This document shows, one piece after another, positions 30,583-39,178 of a DNA stretch of 64,000 bases (its first letter is position 1; each line of letters opens with the position of its first letter). This stretch comes from Rheinheimera sp. SA_1. Lineage in GTDB: Bacteria; Pseudomonadota; Gammaproteobacteria; Enterobacterales; Alteromonadaceae. Under the pieces are notes generated by a model. It saw nothing but the letters and a program-made list of their open reading frames with translations. It was not told the origin of the DNA and did not search any database. Position numbers and translations under genes: made by a program. Location: NCBI RefSeq assembly GCF_001669775.1, contig NZ_LXWK01000015.1, forward strand, positions 868,001-932,000, in the 5' to 3' direction.

Positions 30583-31068
30583 CTACCAATACTCAACAAT
30601 CCGACGTACTTTGCCATCGGCAAATTCGAACATAGCCAGGTGATAGGCCGGGGTTCCGGTTTGTTGATAACGCCGGACCGCAGCGGCATTCAGGCCGGGT
30701 AACACCACTTCAATCTGATAACGCGGCAGTTGGTCTTTAAAACTTTTGGCTTCAATGGCTTTAAGCATATTGCGGTACAGCAAATCACGGCTATAGGTAC
30801 CACCATATTTTTCGTGCACATATTCAAAATCCGGGCTGTATAAAGCAAACAACGCATCAACATCAGCTATCACTGAAGTGGTCAACATCGCTTTGTTCTG
30901 TAATTCGGTGATTTGATGCACCAATGCCAGGATCTGGGGCGCTGACATTTGCGATGGGTGAGTTTGCGTTGCCGCCGCAGTTTTTGCTTCGGCAGCGATC
31001 AAAGGCGCACTGCACCAACCAATACTACATGCGACGAAACACATGAGAATAATTTGATTATTTTTCAT
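30583..31068 (-). CDS. Secreted SnoaL/NTF2-like domain protein
   Basis: A 161-residue protein. The ATG at 31068 has AGGAGT eight bases upstream; a longer frame lacks this. The signal peptide ends near PLIAAEA. The mature part has the NTF2-like pattern: an N-terminal helix, DVDALFALYSPDFEYVHEKYGG, then RYQIEVVLPGLNAAAVRRYQQ and a terminal strand. Such domains bind or act on small molecules; no catalytic residue can be assigned. It is divergent from the CadC-like regulator. Confidence 0.6.
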   Translation of the reverse strand: MKNNQIILMCFVACSIGWCSAPLIAAEAKTAAATQTHPSQMSAPQILALVHQITELQNKAMLTTSVIADVDALFALYSPDFEYVHEKYGGTYSRDLLYRNMLKAIEAKSFKDQLPRYQIEVVLPGLNAAAVRRYQQTGTPAYHLAMFEFADGKVRRIVEYW

Positions 31069-31302
31069 AAAGTTACTCCTGGAGATAAAGGATATTTTCA
31101 AACTATGACGAGCCAGTTCACGTTAACAGCCTAGGTTAAAAACACTGGCGGAAATGCTGATTTTTTGCTGATTTAACCCTGAATAGTGATTTTATACGGT
31201 ATGCTCGTCCCGACCTTTTATTGAGCAGAATCAAAGACGTTCTGGCTTATGGGAATTCGATTGTTTCTCTGGCAGAGTGCACGTCAGCAACAGGTAACAC
31301 AG

Positions 31303-33411
31303 ATGTCACAGCGTGTTCGTATTCACACCAGCATTGTCGATTTTCAGGAGCATACCATCAGTCGTGAAGGTGTTGTGTTGCAGGTGCAAGGCAAAGTGCT
31401 GCAGGTATTAACCTGCCTGATGGCACAACAGGGGCAGTTGGTTAGTATTGATACGCTGATGCTGGAAGTGTGGGGCCAGACGGTGGTTTCCCCCAACACC
31501 TTGCAGCGTTGTATTGCTCAGCTGCGAAAAGCCTTTGGCGAAACCAGTCAAACCCAGAACGTGATCAAAACTTACCCAAAACGCGGTTATGCACTGATTG
31601 TTCCGGTTGTAACAGAAGCTGATGACTTCAGGTCGCCCATCACTGCACCTGACGACAACAGACAAGCTGCTTTATCACCGCTGAAATCCGGCAAAACAAC
31701 TAAATCAACTAAAACAGCCAAAACTACCCGCTGGCTTGTCGGCATCACGACAGTGGCGTTGGCGTTGTTTATAATCGCCTTTCAAACACCACTACCAACC
31801 CCGGTAATGCTGCAGTTGCAAAGCCAGATCACCGCGTCGGATTTACATGAAGACAATGCCAGTTATTCACCGGACCAGCGATTTATCGCTTTTGAACGAT
31901 TTAGCAGTTTTTGCAGCAGTACTTTCTGGTTACAACAACGTAGCGATAAAAGTGAATTGCAGCTGACGCATGTGCCACAACAATTTAGCGGATCAGCCTG
32001 GTCCTCAGATGCAACACAACTGGCAATGATCAGCAGCAATCACTGTGTTGCGCCAGATCATTCGCAATGCTGGCAGGTTCAGCTGATTGAGCTCGTTGCA
32101 CTCCTTAAGGACAAAACCCCAGCCACATTCAACAAACTTGGAGCCTGTGAGCACCAGCAACTTAGTCATCCAGTCTGGCAGGACTATCAGCAACTGCTGA
32201 TGCTGCGGCAGACAAAAAATACGGGCAGGCGCACGCTGGTGCAAATGTCCGTCAGCGATGGCCAGCTCAAAGAGTTGCTAAGTGAAGGCGATATTCTGAC
32301 GTTTACGCAGCTGCCCAATCAACAATTGTTGGCAATTTCCCACGCAGGCAATGGTCAGAGTGAATTGCTGAAAGTCAGCTTACATGGAGAAATATTATCG
32401 CGGGTAGCGATCCAGTACCGACAGCATACTTCGGCGTTTAATCAAGTCAGGTTGTCCTATCTGACGGATACCAACCAGTTGATCCTGGAATCTGACGGTC
32501 AGCTTTTTACTTTACTGCAAGATGGCACGATCAAGCCTGTGCCCGTCCCTTCCAGCTTAAGGTTAAGTCGTTTTGCATTTGCTGGCAAAAACGCAGTAGC
32601 AAGCATGGGCGGCATTGATCTCGATATCATCAGCAGCAATCCTAAGGGTACCAACCTGCAGACTCTACAACGCTCTCCGGCTTTTGAGTCGCAGGCAAAG
32701 TTGTCGCCTGCAGGAACCAGCAAACAGCAAAACATGGTGTTTGTGTCGGATCGTAGTGGCCAAAACCAAATCTGGCTGGCCGAAGGCTCCTGGCCGGCAA
32801 AAGGCTCAGTGCTGCGGCAATTGAGTACCTTTGGTACATCGGTGAAAATCAATGGTCTGGTGTGGGCCGCTGATGGCCACTCAGTGCTGGCTGTTGTCAA
32901 CGACTTGCTTTATCAGTTTGCATTGGATGGGCAGATGAGCCAATTGAATAGCCCGGTGCGAATTAAATACCTGCATCAGGCGACAGCAGAGGGACTGTTA
33001 CTGCTTGAATATCAGCACGAATTTCAGGAAATGCTGGCGCTCTATCAACCAACAACCGGCACACTTGAGCCGATACAGCATGGTAATTTTGATGATGCCA
33101 GACTCGACCAATACGGTACTTTGTGGTTTAGCGATGCCAGTTTTAACTTATATCAACTTCCTAAAAATCAGAACGTTGTAAAAGCTGTATTGCCGGAATT
33201 CAAGCTGAGCGCTTTTACCATAGAAGGTGAAAATCTGCTGGCAACCACCAAAAGTGGCGAATTATTGCAGGTTGATTTGCAGTTGCAAAAGACACAGTTG
33301 GTAGCTCTGCCGAAGGATCGCAATCTGTGGATCAGCGATGCCAGTGCAGAGCAGATTTTGTTTAATCAAAAACAAACAATCAGCACTGATATTATGGAGT
33401 TTAGCTGGTAG
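31303..33411 (+). CDS. CadC/ToxR-like transmembrane winged-helix regulator with large periplasmic beta-propeller-like domain
   Basis: A 702-residue protein if it starts at the ATG at 31303 (AGGT nearby); an upstream ATG at 31249 is possible. The N-terminal Trans_reg_C winged helix (about 1-105) has VWGQTVVSPNTLQRCIAQLRKAFG and IKTYPKRGYAL. A Thr/Lys-rich linker and one membrane helix (about 144-161) follow. The 540-residue C-terminal part has repeats of the TolB/WD40-like kind (FVSDRSGQNQIWLAEG, ASYSPDQRFIAFE). It should sense a periplasmic signal and bind DNA directly. Likely targets are its divergent neighbours. The 3' end overlaps the flavodoxin gene by 11 bases, tail to tail. Confidence 0.8.
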   Translation: MSQRVRIHTSIVDFQEHTISREGVVLQVQGKVLQVLTCLMAQQGQLVSIDTLMLEVWGQTVVSPNTLQRCIAQLRKAFGETSQTQNVIKTYPKRGYALIVPVVTEADDFRSPITAPDDNRQAALSPLKSGKTTKSTKTAKTTRWLVGITTVALALFIIAFQTPLPTPVMLQLQSQITASDLHEDNASYSPDQRFIAFERFSSFCSSTFWLQQRSDKSELQLTHVPQQFSGSAWSSDATQLAMISSNHCVAPDHSQCWQVQLIELVALLKDKTPATFNKLGACEHQQLSHPVWQDYQQLLMLRQTKNTGRRTLVQMSVSDGQLKELLSEGDILTFTQLPNQQLLAISHAGNGQSELLKVSLHGEILSRVAIQYRQHTSAFNQVRLSYLTDTNQLILESDGQLFTLLQDGTIKPVPVPSSLRLSRFAFAGKNAVASMGGIDLDIISSNPKGTNLQTLQRSPAFESQAKLSPAGTSKQQNMVFVSDRSGQNQIWLAEGSWPAKGSVLRQLSTFGTSVKINGLVWAADGHSVLAVVNDLLYQFALDGQMSQLNSPVRIKYLHQATAEGLLLLEYQHEFQEMLALYQPTTGTLEPIQHGNFDDARLDQYGTLWFSDASFNLYQLPKNQNVVKAVLPEFKLSAFTIEGENLLATTKSGELLQVDLQLQKTQLVALPKDRNLWISDASAEQILFNQKQTISTDIMEFSW

Positions 33412-33862
33412 CCAACAACGCCCGATAGTGCTCAGCAAGCCACGGCAGCGCCACATCTTCAGGCTGCAAGGTTTCACCGGCGTCAATCCGGAGCATTGGT
33501 GTGAGTTCAGTACCCTGTAACTCGCTGAATAACTGCCGGATCTTCTCGCCTGAGCCACAATAAGTATCGCCATAACTGCTATCACCGAGCGTTATCACCG
33601 CCCAACTTTTGTTGCCAAAAAGTGGAAATTTGTCCTGCACTGCAACATAAAACGGTACTAAATCATCGGGAATATCGCCCTGGCCGGTGGTGGAGGTAAT
33701 CACCAGCCAATGATCAGCATCAAACTGTTGTACGTCACTCAGCCGCGCGGGATGAAACAGTCGTGGCTGATGGCCCATTCTCCCCAATAATTCAATCCCC
33801 TGCTCCGCCACATATTGGGCGCCGCCGTAGACTGTCCCCACCATTACTGCAATTTTAGCCAT
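33401..33862 (-). CDS. yqcA: YqcA/MioC-type flavodoxin
   Basis: A 153-residue FMN-binding flavodoxin. It has VGTVYGGAQYVAEQ as phosphate-binding loop, TSTTGQGDIPDDLVPFY and ITLGDSSYGDTYCGSGEKI. The gene follows truC and yqcC, exactly the E. coli syd-yqcC-truC-yqcA order, so the YqcA assignment is favoured over MioC. Its redox partner is unknown. Confidence 0.82.
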   Translation of the reverse strand: MAKIAVMVGTVYGGAQYVAEQGIELLGRMGHQPRLFHPARLSDVQQFDADHWLVITSTTGQGDIPDDLVPFYVAVQDKFPLFGNKSWAVITLGDSSYGDTYCGSGEKIRQLFSELQGTELTPMLRIDAGETLQPEDVALPWLAEHYRALLATS

Positions 33863-33865
33863 TGG

Positions 33866-34744
33866 CTATGTTCCTTGTTTTGCCGGATCAACTTGTACCG
33901 GTAATTGTTGATAATCCAAAGTTGACCACAGCTGCTGAAAATAAGCTGCATCTGTTGGCCAGCCAAACTGTAAAAATAACGGCTCTAGCTCTTGTAATCC
34001 TGCATCAAATTGCAACAGCTGGCCTGTTACCGGATGCAGAATTTGTAGTCGTTTTGCCACCAACATCAACCGCTGTGCCGACAAATGCTTGGCAAACAAC
34101 AGATTATGCTTGCCATCACCATGACTGGTATCGCCAACAATCGGATGGCGCAGATGCGCAGCATGGCGGCGCAACTGGTGCTTGCGTCCAGTTAAGGGTT
34201 GCAACGCCAGCAAACTGTAACGCGCGGCGGCGTATCGGCCAACTGCAATCGGCAATTCCACCTGCGCCAAAGGCCACAGCGCAGTACGGGCATCTTGCGC
34301 CGCTTTATGCTGGTTTGCTTGTTTGTCAGCGATTTTGTCCAGTTGCTCGTACAGAGGATAATCCAACAGCAATGGCGCTTTGACATAACCGCGCACTATC
34401 GCCAGATAAAATTTTTGCCAGCTTTCCTGTTGATGTTGTTCGGTGAGTAACCTGGCAATTTCTGATGAAAGTGCAAATACCAGTACGCCCGAAGTTGGCC
34501 GATCCAGCCGGTGTACCGGAAACACATGCTGGCCGAGCTGATTGCGCAAGGTTTGCATTACAAACAAAGTTTCGTGTTTGTCTAAAAATGAGCGATGCAC
34601 CAGCATGCCGGCCGGTTTATCAACGGCCACCAGATACTGATCCAGGTACAAAATGGTTAGCACCGGCACCAGGTCCTGACACTCCGTAGCAACAACAACT
34701 GGATCTGATGGCTCGTGTCGCTGATGCGATTGCGAAATAGTCAT
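33866..34744 (-). CDS. truC: tRNA pseudouridine(65) synthase TruC
   Basis: A 292-residue RluA-family pseudouridine synthase with the catalytic Asp in HRLDRPTSGVLVFA, the NH2-terminal VAVDKPAGMLVH and LTGRKHQLRRHAAHL. It modifies U65 in certain tRNAs. It is one base from yqcC upstream and 3 bases from yqcA downstream. The C-terminus is somewhat longer than in E. coli. Confidence 0.9.
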   Translation of the reverse strand: MTISQSHQRHEPSDPVVVATECQDLVPVLTILYLDQYLVAVDKPAGMLVHRSFLDKHETLFVMQTLRNQLGQHVFPVHRLDRPTSGVLVFALSSEIARLLTEQHQQESWQKFYLAIVRGYVKAPLLLDYPLYEQLDKIADKQANQHKAAQDARTALWPLAQVELPIAVGRYAAARYSLLALQPLTGRKHQLRRHAAHLRHPIVGDTSHGDGKHNLLFAKHLSAQRLMLVAKRLQILHPVTGQLLQFDAGLQELEPLFLQFGWPTDAAYFQQLWSTLDYQQLPVQVDPAKQGT

Positions 34745-34745
34745 C

Positions 34746-35084
34746 TTAATGCCGTCCGGCTGGGACTGCGTTACTGAGCAAAGTGTCCAAATTTTTCAGC
34801 GCATCCAGCAAAGGCTGTTGAGTTGCCGTCAGTGGTGCCCAGGCCAGTTCTGCCATCGGCTGAATATGGCAGTTGCGCGGTAAAGGTAAACGCTCTTGAA
34901 TCAGTGCCTGCATCTTAGGCAAAAAAATAAACTGCAGCCACTGCGCCAGCGTCATCACATCACAAGCAAAAGGCGCAGTACTGGCCAATGCCTCTTTCGA
35001 AGGGGCTTGCTGGCTCCACCACTGTAAAGCCTTCATTTCAGATTCAATTTGCTGCAATAACAGCGTAGTCTGTTGATAGTTCAT
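34746..35084 (-). CDS. yqcC: YqcC family protein
   Basis: A 112-residue small helical protein of the YqcC family (DUF446), with LAQWLQFIFLPKMQALIQ and LPRNCHIQPMAELAW. Function is unknown. It is the first gene of the yqcC-truC-yqcA unit, as in E. coli. Confidence 0.85.
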   Translation of the reverse strand: MNYQQTTLLLQQIESEMKALQWWSQQAPSKEALASTAPFACDVMTLAQWLQFIFLPKMQALIQERLPLPRNCHIQPMAELAWAPLTATQQPLLDALKNLDTLLSNAVPAGRH

Positions 35085-35103
35085 GGATTCCTACTGACAG
35101 GTG

Positions 35104-35135
35104 TATCCCCGTCATCCTTGAAGATTCGGGTATAA
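35104..35135. repeat. Miniature ERIC-end repeat
   Basis: TATCCCCGTCATCCTTGAAG followed by an ATTCGGGTATAA end: 32 bases, nearly identical to the ends of the 130-bp element at 22041 and to the miniature at 24241. It sits just upstream of yqcC. Confidence 0.65.
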
Positions 35136-35246
35136 GTCTTCGTCGTACGAAAGATATTGCCTGCGATCCTAACACGACTTGTAATTTGCTGCAGCGAACC
35201 GCATGATCGATATTCTGCAAACTTATTGACGATGGAACCAAAATAG

Positions 35247-35543
35247 ATGGGCTCGGTGTTTATCCTGATTTTATTGATGTTCGTGGCTTATCTGTTTTTA
35301 CTGCAAAGACGCCAGGACGAACGTGCGACCGGCCTTGCCAGACAACTGTGTCAGCAGCAGCAGATCCAGTTTTTAGATTGTGCCAGAGACAGCCATCGTT
35401 GGACCTCAGTCAATGGTAAAAAAGGCTTTCGGACTTTGTATCTGGTTGATTTCAGTGGCGATGGTGAAAGCCGCTATCAGGCTGAACTTTGGCTCAAAGG
35501 TCAGAAACTGGCGGCGTTTGAATTACCGGCCTTTAAAATGTAA
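35247..35543 (+). CDS. DUF3301 domain membrane protein
   Basis: A 98-residue protein with one N-terminal membrane helix (FILILLMFVAYLFLL), then LARQLCQQQQIQFLDC and a short beta-rich tail (LYLVDFSGDGESRYQAEL). This is the DUF3301 pattern. Function unknown. It is divergent from yqcC and converges with the DUF962 gene 5 bases away. Confidence 0.75.
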   Translation: MGSVFILILLMFVAYLFLLQRRQDERATGLARQLCQQQQIQFLDCARDSHRWTSVNGKKGFRTLYLVDFSGDGESRYQAELWLKGQKLAAFELPAFKM

Positions 35544-35548
35544 CGCGG

Positions 35549-35911
35549 TTATTGTGCCGAGCTTGCGGGAAGTTTTGCGAGTTTCGCTGCAAGCTGGCCG
35601 GTCAGCATATCTTTAAACATCACCCAATCTGCCGCCAGACTGTAAAACGGGTATTTAAAGGTGGCCGGCCTGTTGTGTTCAATAAAAAAGTGGCCAATCC
35701 AGGCACAACCATAACCCGCTATTAATAATGACCACCACCATTGCCACTGCCCGCTCCACAGCATAAATCCCAGCAAGGCCAATACCAGCGAACTGCCAAA
35801 GTAATGCAACAAGCGACAGGCAGGCACCTGATGTTCAGATAAGTAATAAGGGTAAAATTCGGCAAAAGTCGTAAACTTTTGCCGCTTGTCCGCGTCAGGT
35901 GATAGTGTCAT
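35549..35911 (-). CDS. DUF962 / Mpo1-like membrane protein
   Basis: A 120-residue protein with FAEFYPYYLSEHQVPACRLLHYFG, two membrane helices and GHFFIEHNRPATFKYPFYSLAADW. These His motifs define DUF962, related to yeast Mpo1, a 2-hydroxy fatty acid dioxygenase. The role here is not shown. It is 6 bases from the GNAT gene upstream, likely one transcript. Confidence 0.82.
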   Translation of the reverse strand: MTLSPDADKRQKFTTFAEFYPYYLSEHQVPACRLLHYFGSSLVLALLGFMLWSGQWQWWWSLLIAGYGCAWIGHFFIEHNRPATFKYPFYSLAADWVMFKDMLTGQLAAKLAKLPASSAQ

Positions 35912-35917
35912 TTGAAG

Positions 35918-36562
35918 TTAGCTTGCCGGTTGTTTAGATCTAAACAATAAGGTACCACTCACTGTTTGAAATTCAAGGGTGCAGACCTTCTGATAATCAT
36001 CCTGATGAAATAACGGCAGGTATTTATCTAAAGTAACAAAGACACCAATGCCTTCCGATTCTGGTTCCAGATCAACCCAATGATCAATGGCCTGCAGAAA
36101 TGTCCGCATTGCGGCCGGGTGATGATACGCCGGATTACGCGCCAGAAATGCCAGCATGTGGTAACGCTCGGCCGGCATCGCAGCATGGATTTTTTGCTCT
36201 TTGTCGAGCATTTGCCGGGTCGACAACAAACCGGCAGTCAGTAACATTTTCAGCCGCCAGTGCCAGAACCGGTCGCCACTGAGCGCACTGGAAGGCGTGG
36301 TGATACAGGCAACGCCTAACAATTGTTCACCCTGCATTAGCCCCAGCAATGGCTGACCTGCATCCCAGAATGCTGCCAAATCTTCGCGAATGGCAGAGCG
36401 TAGACGTTTTTCATAGTCGGTTTGTTCAGCACGGAAAATCTGCATCAACAGCGGATCATCGTGATAGGCCATATATAAAATAGAAGCCGCTAATTTGAGC
36501 TGTTCAGCGTTCAGTACTTCCACGGTCAGAGCTTGTTCGGTTGAGGTGTCGGTCTGGTGCAT
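35918..36562 (-). CDS. GNAT-family acetyltransferase-like protein
   Basis: A 214-residue protein with the GNAT layout. LLGLMQGEQLLGVACI forms the central strands, YHMLAFLARNPAYHHPAAMRTFL is the acetyl-CoA region and GVFVTLDKYLPLFHQDDYQKV is the C-terminal half. The Q/RxxGxG/A loop is poorly conserved. Substrate unknown. Confidence 0.65.
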   Translation of the reverse strand: MHQTDTSTEQALTVEVLNAEQLKLAASILYMAYHDDPLLMQIFRAEQTDYEKRLRSAIREDLAAFWDAGQPLLGLMQGEQLLGVACITTPSSALSGDRFWHWRLKMLLTAGLLSTRQMLDKEQKIHAAMPAERYHMLAFLARNPAYHHPAAMRTFLQAIDHWVDLEPESEGIGVFVTLDKYLPLFHQDDYQKVCTLEFQTVSGTLLFRSKQPAS

Positions 36563-36805
36563 GCGTGGTAGCCTTTTATTGTTGTTGTGGCTTCATCAAC
36601 ATAGCAGGCAAACTGCCGGACGCAAACAGCAGATTGGTTAAAATACAGACAGATCTAGTGCTGTATCAAACTTGTTGCCGTTGTCCGTTTGCTGCCGGGT
36701 GCTTTGGAAAGTTGCTATGGTGCGGCGCCTCTTGCTGCGGTTGCGCAAAAGGATAATCTGGATCAGGGTTAAATCGTGGAGCAGAGTGCGGTTTTGAGAA
36801 ATGTT

Positions 36806-36839
36806 TGCTGCAGACCGGCAACCTAACCGGTCTGCAGCA
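36806..36839 (-). terminator. Long hairpin after the DUF3192 lipoprotein gene
   Basis: A perfect 13-bp stem, TGCTGCAGACCGG (36806-36818) / CCGGTCTGCAGCA (36827-36839), with an 8-base loop. It lies 15 bases past the stop at 36855. The following tract on the minus strand is only AAACATTTC, so termination may be inefficient. Nothing else supportable was seen in 36563-36805. Confidence 0.65.
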
Positions 36840-36854
36840 CAACACAAAGAAGAT

Positions 36855-37220
36855 TTACAGTTGTTGGTAAGCTTTGTCACCCCAGCCGACCAATAAACCT
36901 TGTTTAAAAATCAGTGCAGTACATTCGTCTTTGGTGGTCATGCCATCACCGTGAGTACGGTGGGTGCGGTAAAAAAATACTTCGATAGTTTCGCCGTTTT
37001 TCTGAAAATTTTCACTGAAATCAGGGGCGCCTAAACTGTTACGTACTGTTGCCAAAGTCGCGCCTGTTTGTAGTTGATTGATAAACGTCTGATTGTTGAC
37101 CTGAGCTTTTTTGGTTTTGTCCCATTCTTCGTCGTCGTTGTCGTTGCCAACTGCAACCACACAACCTGATAAACCAACGATGACTGCAGTTGCTGCGAAT
37201 AATTTAGCTAAAGTATGCAT
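36855..37220 (-). CDS. DUF3192 family lipoprotein
   Basis: A 121-residue protein with a lipobox-like signal (VIVGLSGCVVAV, Cys 20). The mature part has LATVRNSLGAPDFSE, FFYRTHRTHGDGMTTKDECTALIF and an aromatic end. Function unknown. It is paralogous to the protein at 45633-46028, which shares the YYRT...DG.TT.(D/H)ECTAL block. Confidence 0.78.
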   Translation of the reverse strand: MHTLAKLFAATAVIVGLSGCVVAVGNDNDDEEWDKTKKAQVNNQTFINQLQTGATLATVRNSLGAPDFSENFQKNGETIEVFFYRTHRTHGDGMTTKDECTALIFKQGLLVGWGDKAYQQL

Positions 37221-37427
37221 AGAGATTCCTTTTTATGTTTTGAATCAGTAACTTCTTATATCTATCCAAGCTACTGGTTTTGGTTCAATCAGGCACAAGC
37301 AAATGCAATGCCAGTTTAAAAACAGATAATTTTCAATAAGTTAAAATATGAGCGCTCGCTTCTCGCATCCACAAAGTGGTAAATTAAACCACTTTTTAGC
37401 CATAGTGCTTCGAATGAGTGCTTCGAT

Positions 37428-37802
37428 ATGACCGATTTATATCCCTTGGTTTGCCAAACTGCGGCAAAACTACAGGCTGAAGGAAAAACCCCAAGTTTGG
37501 CGCTGGTGCGCGCTCATGCCGGTAAAGGGCTGGATGCAGCAGCTTTGTTTTCAGCGTACCAACAATGGCGCAGCAATCCGCCAGCAGTGCTTACCGAAAC
37601 GCAGCAAGCGACAACCACTTCAACAGAGCAGGAATGTACGGCAGCTGAATCGTCTAAAGATTGTGAAATCAAAGCATTACGCGAGGAAGTGGCCCAACTT
37701 CATGTCAAAGTTGATCGACTGACCCTATTCATAGAACAGTTAGCTGAACAGATCGTTGCACAGCAGATTTTACCAGCGGGAATTGCCAATGTACGTCGCT
37801 GA
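37428..37802 (+). CDS. KfrA_N-like DNA-binding protein with coiled-coil tail
   Basis: A 124-residue protein. The first 50 residues (VCQTAAKLQAEGKTPSLALV, then RAHAGKGLDAAALFSAYQQW) fit the helix-turn-helix pattern of the KfrA N-terminal domain of plasmid-partition-type proteins. A Gln/Thr/Glu linker leads to a predicted coiled coil (KALREEVAQLHVKVDRLTLF). It overlaps the next gene by 14 bases and is probably co-transcribed. DNA binding is inferred. Confidence 0.5.
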   Translation: MTDLYPLVCQTAAKLQAEGKTPSLALVRAHAGKGLDAAALFSAYQQWRSNPPAVLTETQQATTTSTEQECTAAESSKDCEIKALREEVAQLHVKVDRLTLFIEQLAEQIVAQQILPAGIANVRR

Positions 37803-38562
37803 ATTGCAATTTAATATTATCGCCGACACTAGTTATCCTCTGGCTGAGCAAGCCATTCGCAATTACCTGGAAACGCTGATTTTTAATGGTCAGATTTTAG
37901 GGCGGGAATTTCCGACTTATTTGCAACAAGACTGTTTTATCAGCCGGATTATTTTGCCGGAAACTGCGGCGTTGGCTAGTCACCATCACAGTGCCGCGGC
38001 CCAACATGCACTCATGGCATTAGGTGAAGCAGGTCTGGCTTTTCCAAAGTTGACACTGTTGGGTGAAGATTTGATGTCAAATCATACCGATCCATGTGAG
38101 GCGCCAACTGCACTTATACTCTATTGCCGTTTTGGTTTGATGAATTCTGTGTTGTATTGCGCCGAACATTTTGCACCGGTACCGCTGTACCGGTTTTTAC
38201 CAACTTCAGAACCTGATCATCAGGATTTGATCCGCTGGCAGCTACAATTTCAGGCGCTGGATGAAATTCAGATGCAGGAACAACGGGTGCTACCAAAAAT
38301 AGCGGAAAACAGCCTGCAACAACTCAATAGCACGCTGAATCGCCAGGGCCGTCAATTTGCGGCGAAAATCGCTCGCCAACAACAAATCCCGGTGTATTTT
38401 GCTTTGTATAGTGGCAGTAGTCGCAACTGCGAGACCGAAACTGATAAATGTTGCCCTGGATGTGGTCAGGCGTGGCGCCTGGCAGAACCATTACATCAGC
38501 AGTTCGATTTTCAGTGCCATAAGTGCTTGTTGGTCAGCAATATTGCCTGGCAGTGCCAGTGA
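37789..38562 (+). CDS. DUF2310 zinc-ribbon protein
   Basis: A 257-residue protein starting at the ATG at 37789. The C-terminus has a zinc ribbon (CPGCGQAW ... FQCHKC) that places it in DUF2310, a family annotated as possibly nucleic-acid-binding. The rest is alpha/beta with no recognised motif. Coupled to the KfrA_N-like gene and convergent with syd. Confidence 0.75.
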   Translation: MYVAELQFNIIADTSYPLAEQAIRNYLETLIFNGQILGREFPTYLQQDCFISRIILPETAALASHHHSAAAQHALMALGEAGLAFPKLTLLGEDLMSNHTDPCEAPTALILYCRFGLMNSVLYCAEHFAPVPLYRFLPTSEPDHQDLIRWQLQFQALDEIQMQEQRVLPKIAENSLQQLNSTLNRQGRQFAAKIARQQQIPVYFALYSGSSRNCETETDKCCPGCGQAWRLAEPLHQQFDFQCHKCLLVSNIAWQCQ

Positions 38563-38576
38563 TCGCTCTTGTCACT

Positions 38577-39122
38577 TTACTCAGCGACCGTCAGTTGCTG
38601 TAAAAATTCGGCCAGCGAGCCGGCTAGCTGTTCTTTCACTTCACAACCAGCGTGTTCAAGGTAGACAGCGCCAGTTTCATTCAGTATAGACAACATAATG
38701 TCATCATCGTCCGTAACGGCAAAAAACACCGTTTCGCGCTGCTTTAAGCGTCGTTTCATCAGAATATGCGCGATGATATTTTGCTGTAACCGACTAAAGT
38801 CTTCCTGATGCCACACCATCAATAATTCAGCATTGCCGCGTTGGTGCTGAACCTTGAGCCCACCGCCATAACAATGCCCGTAAAAGGCTTGCAAATCAGG
38901 ATGTAAGCTAAATTCCAGACCATGTTCCAAATTGCTGAAATCCTGGCATTCACTGCGCATAACTGGCCACCAACGTACTTGTTGATCACCAGAAACATCA
39001 CCGTACTGACAGGGTGACGCTAATTCCGGATCGGCATAACTAAACCAGCTATTGCCGGCAGATTCAGCTGTAGTACGTGCATTTTGCAGTAATAGGGTGA
39101 AAACTTGTGTCACTTCAGACAT
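38577..39122 (-). CDS. syd: SecY-interacting protein Syd
   Basis: A 181-residue cytoplasmic protein. The [20 protein letters not shown]-like N-terminus, the central [25 protein letters not shown] and the C-terminal [20 protein letters not shown] match Syd. In E. coli it binds SecY and monitors the translocon. It is divergent from queF, as in E. coli. Confidence 0.88.
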   Translation of the reverse strand: MSEVTQVFTLLLQNARTTAESAGNSWFSYADPELASPCQYGDVSGDQQVRWWPVMRSECQDFSNLEHGLEFSLHPDLQAFYGHCYGGGLKVQHQRGNAELLMVWHQEDFSRLQQNIIAHILMKRRLKQRETVFFAVTDDDDIMLSILNETGAVYLEHAGCEVKEQLAGSLAEFLQQLTVAE

Positions 39123-39178
39123 ATCGCTCAGATGATCCTGTGATAAAATTGCCCTATTCTAACCGGTTCGAGCCTCGC

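Noticed and set aside
36541-36756. 71-codon plus-strand frame over the GNAT gene start
   Set aside because: Cys-rich, no ribosome site, overlaps the promoter region of the GNAT gene; no family resemblance.
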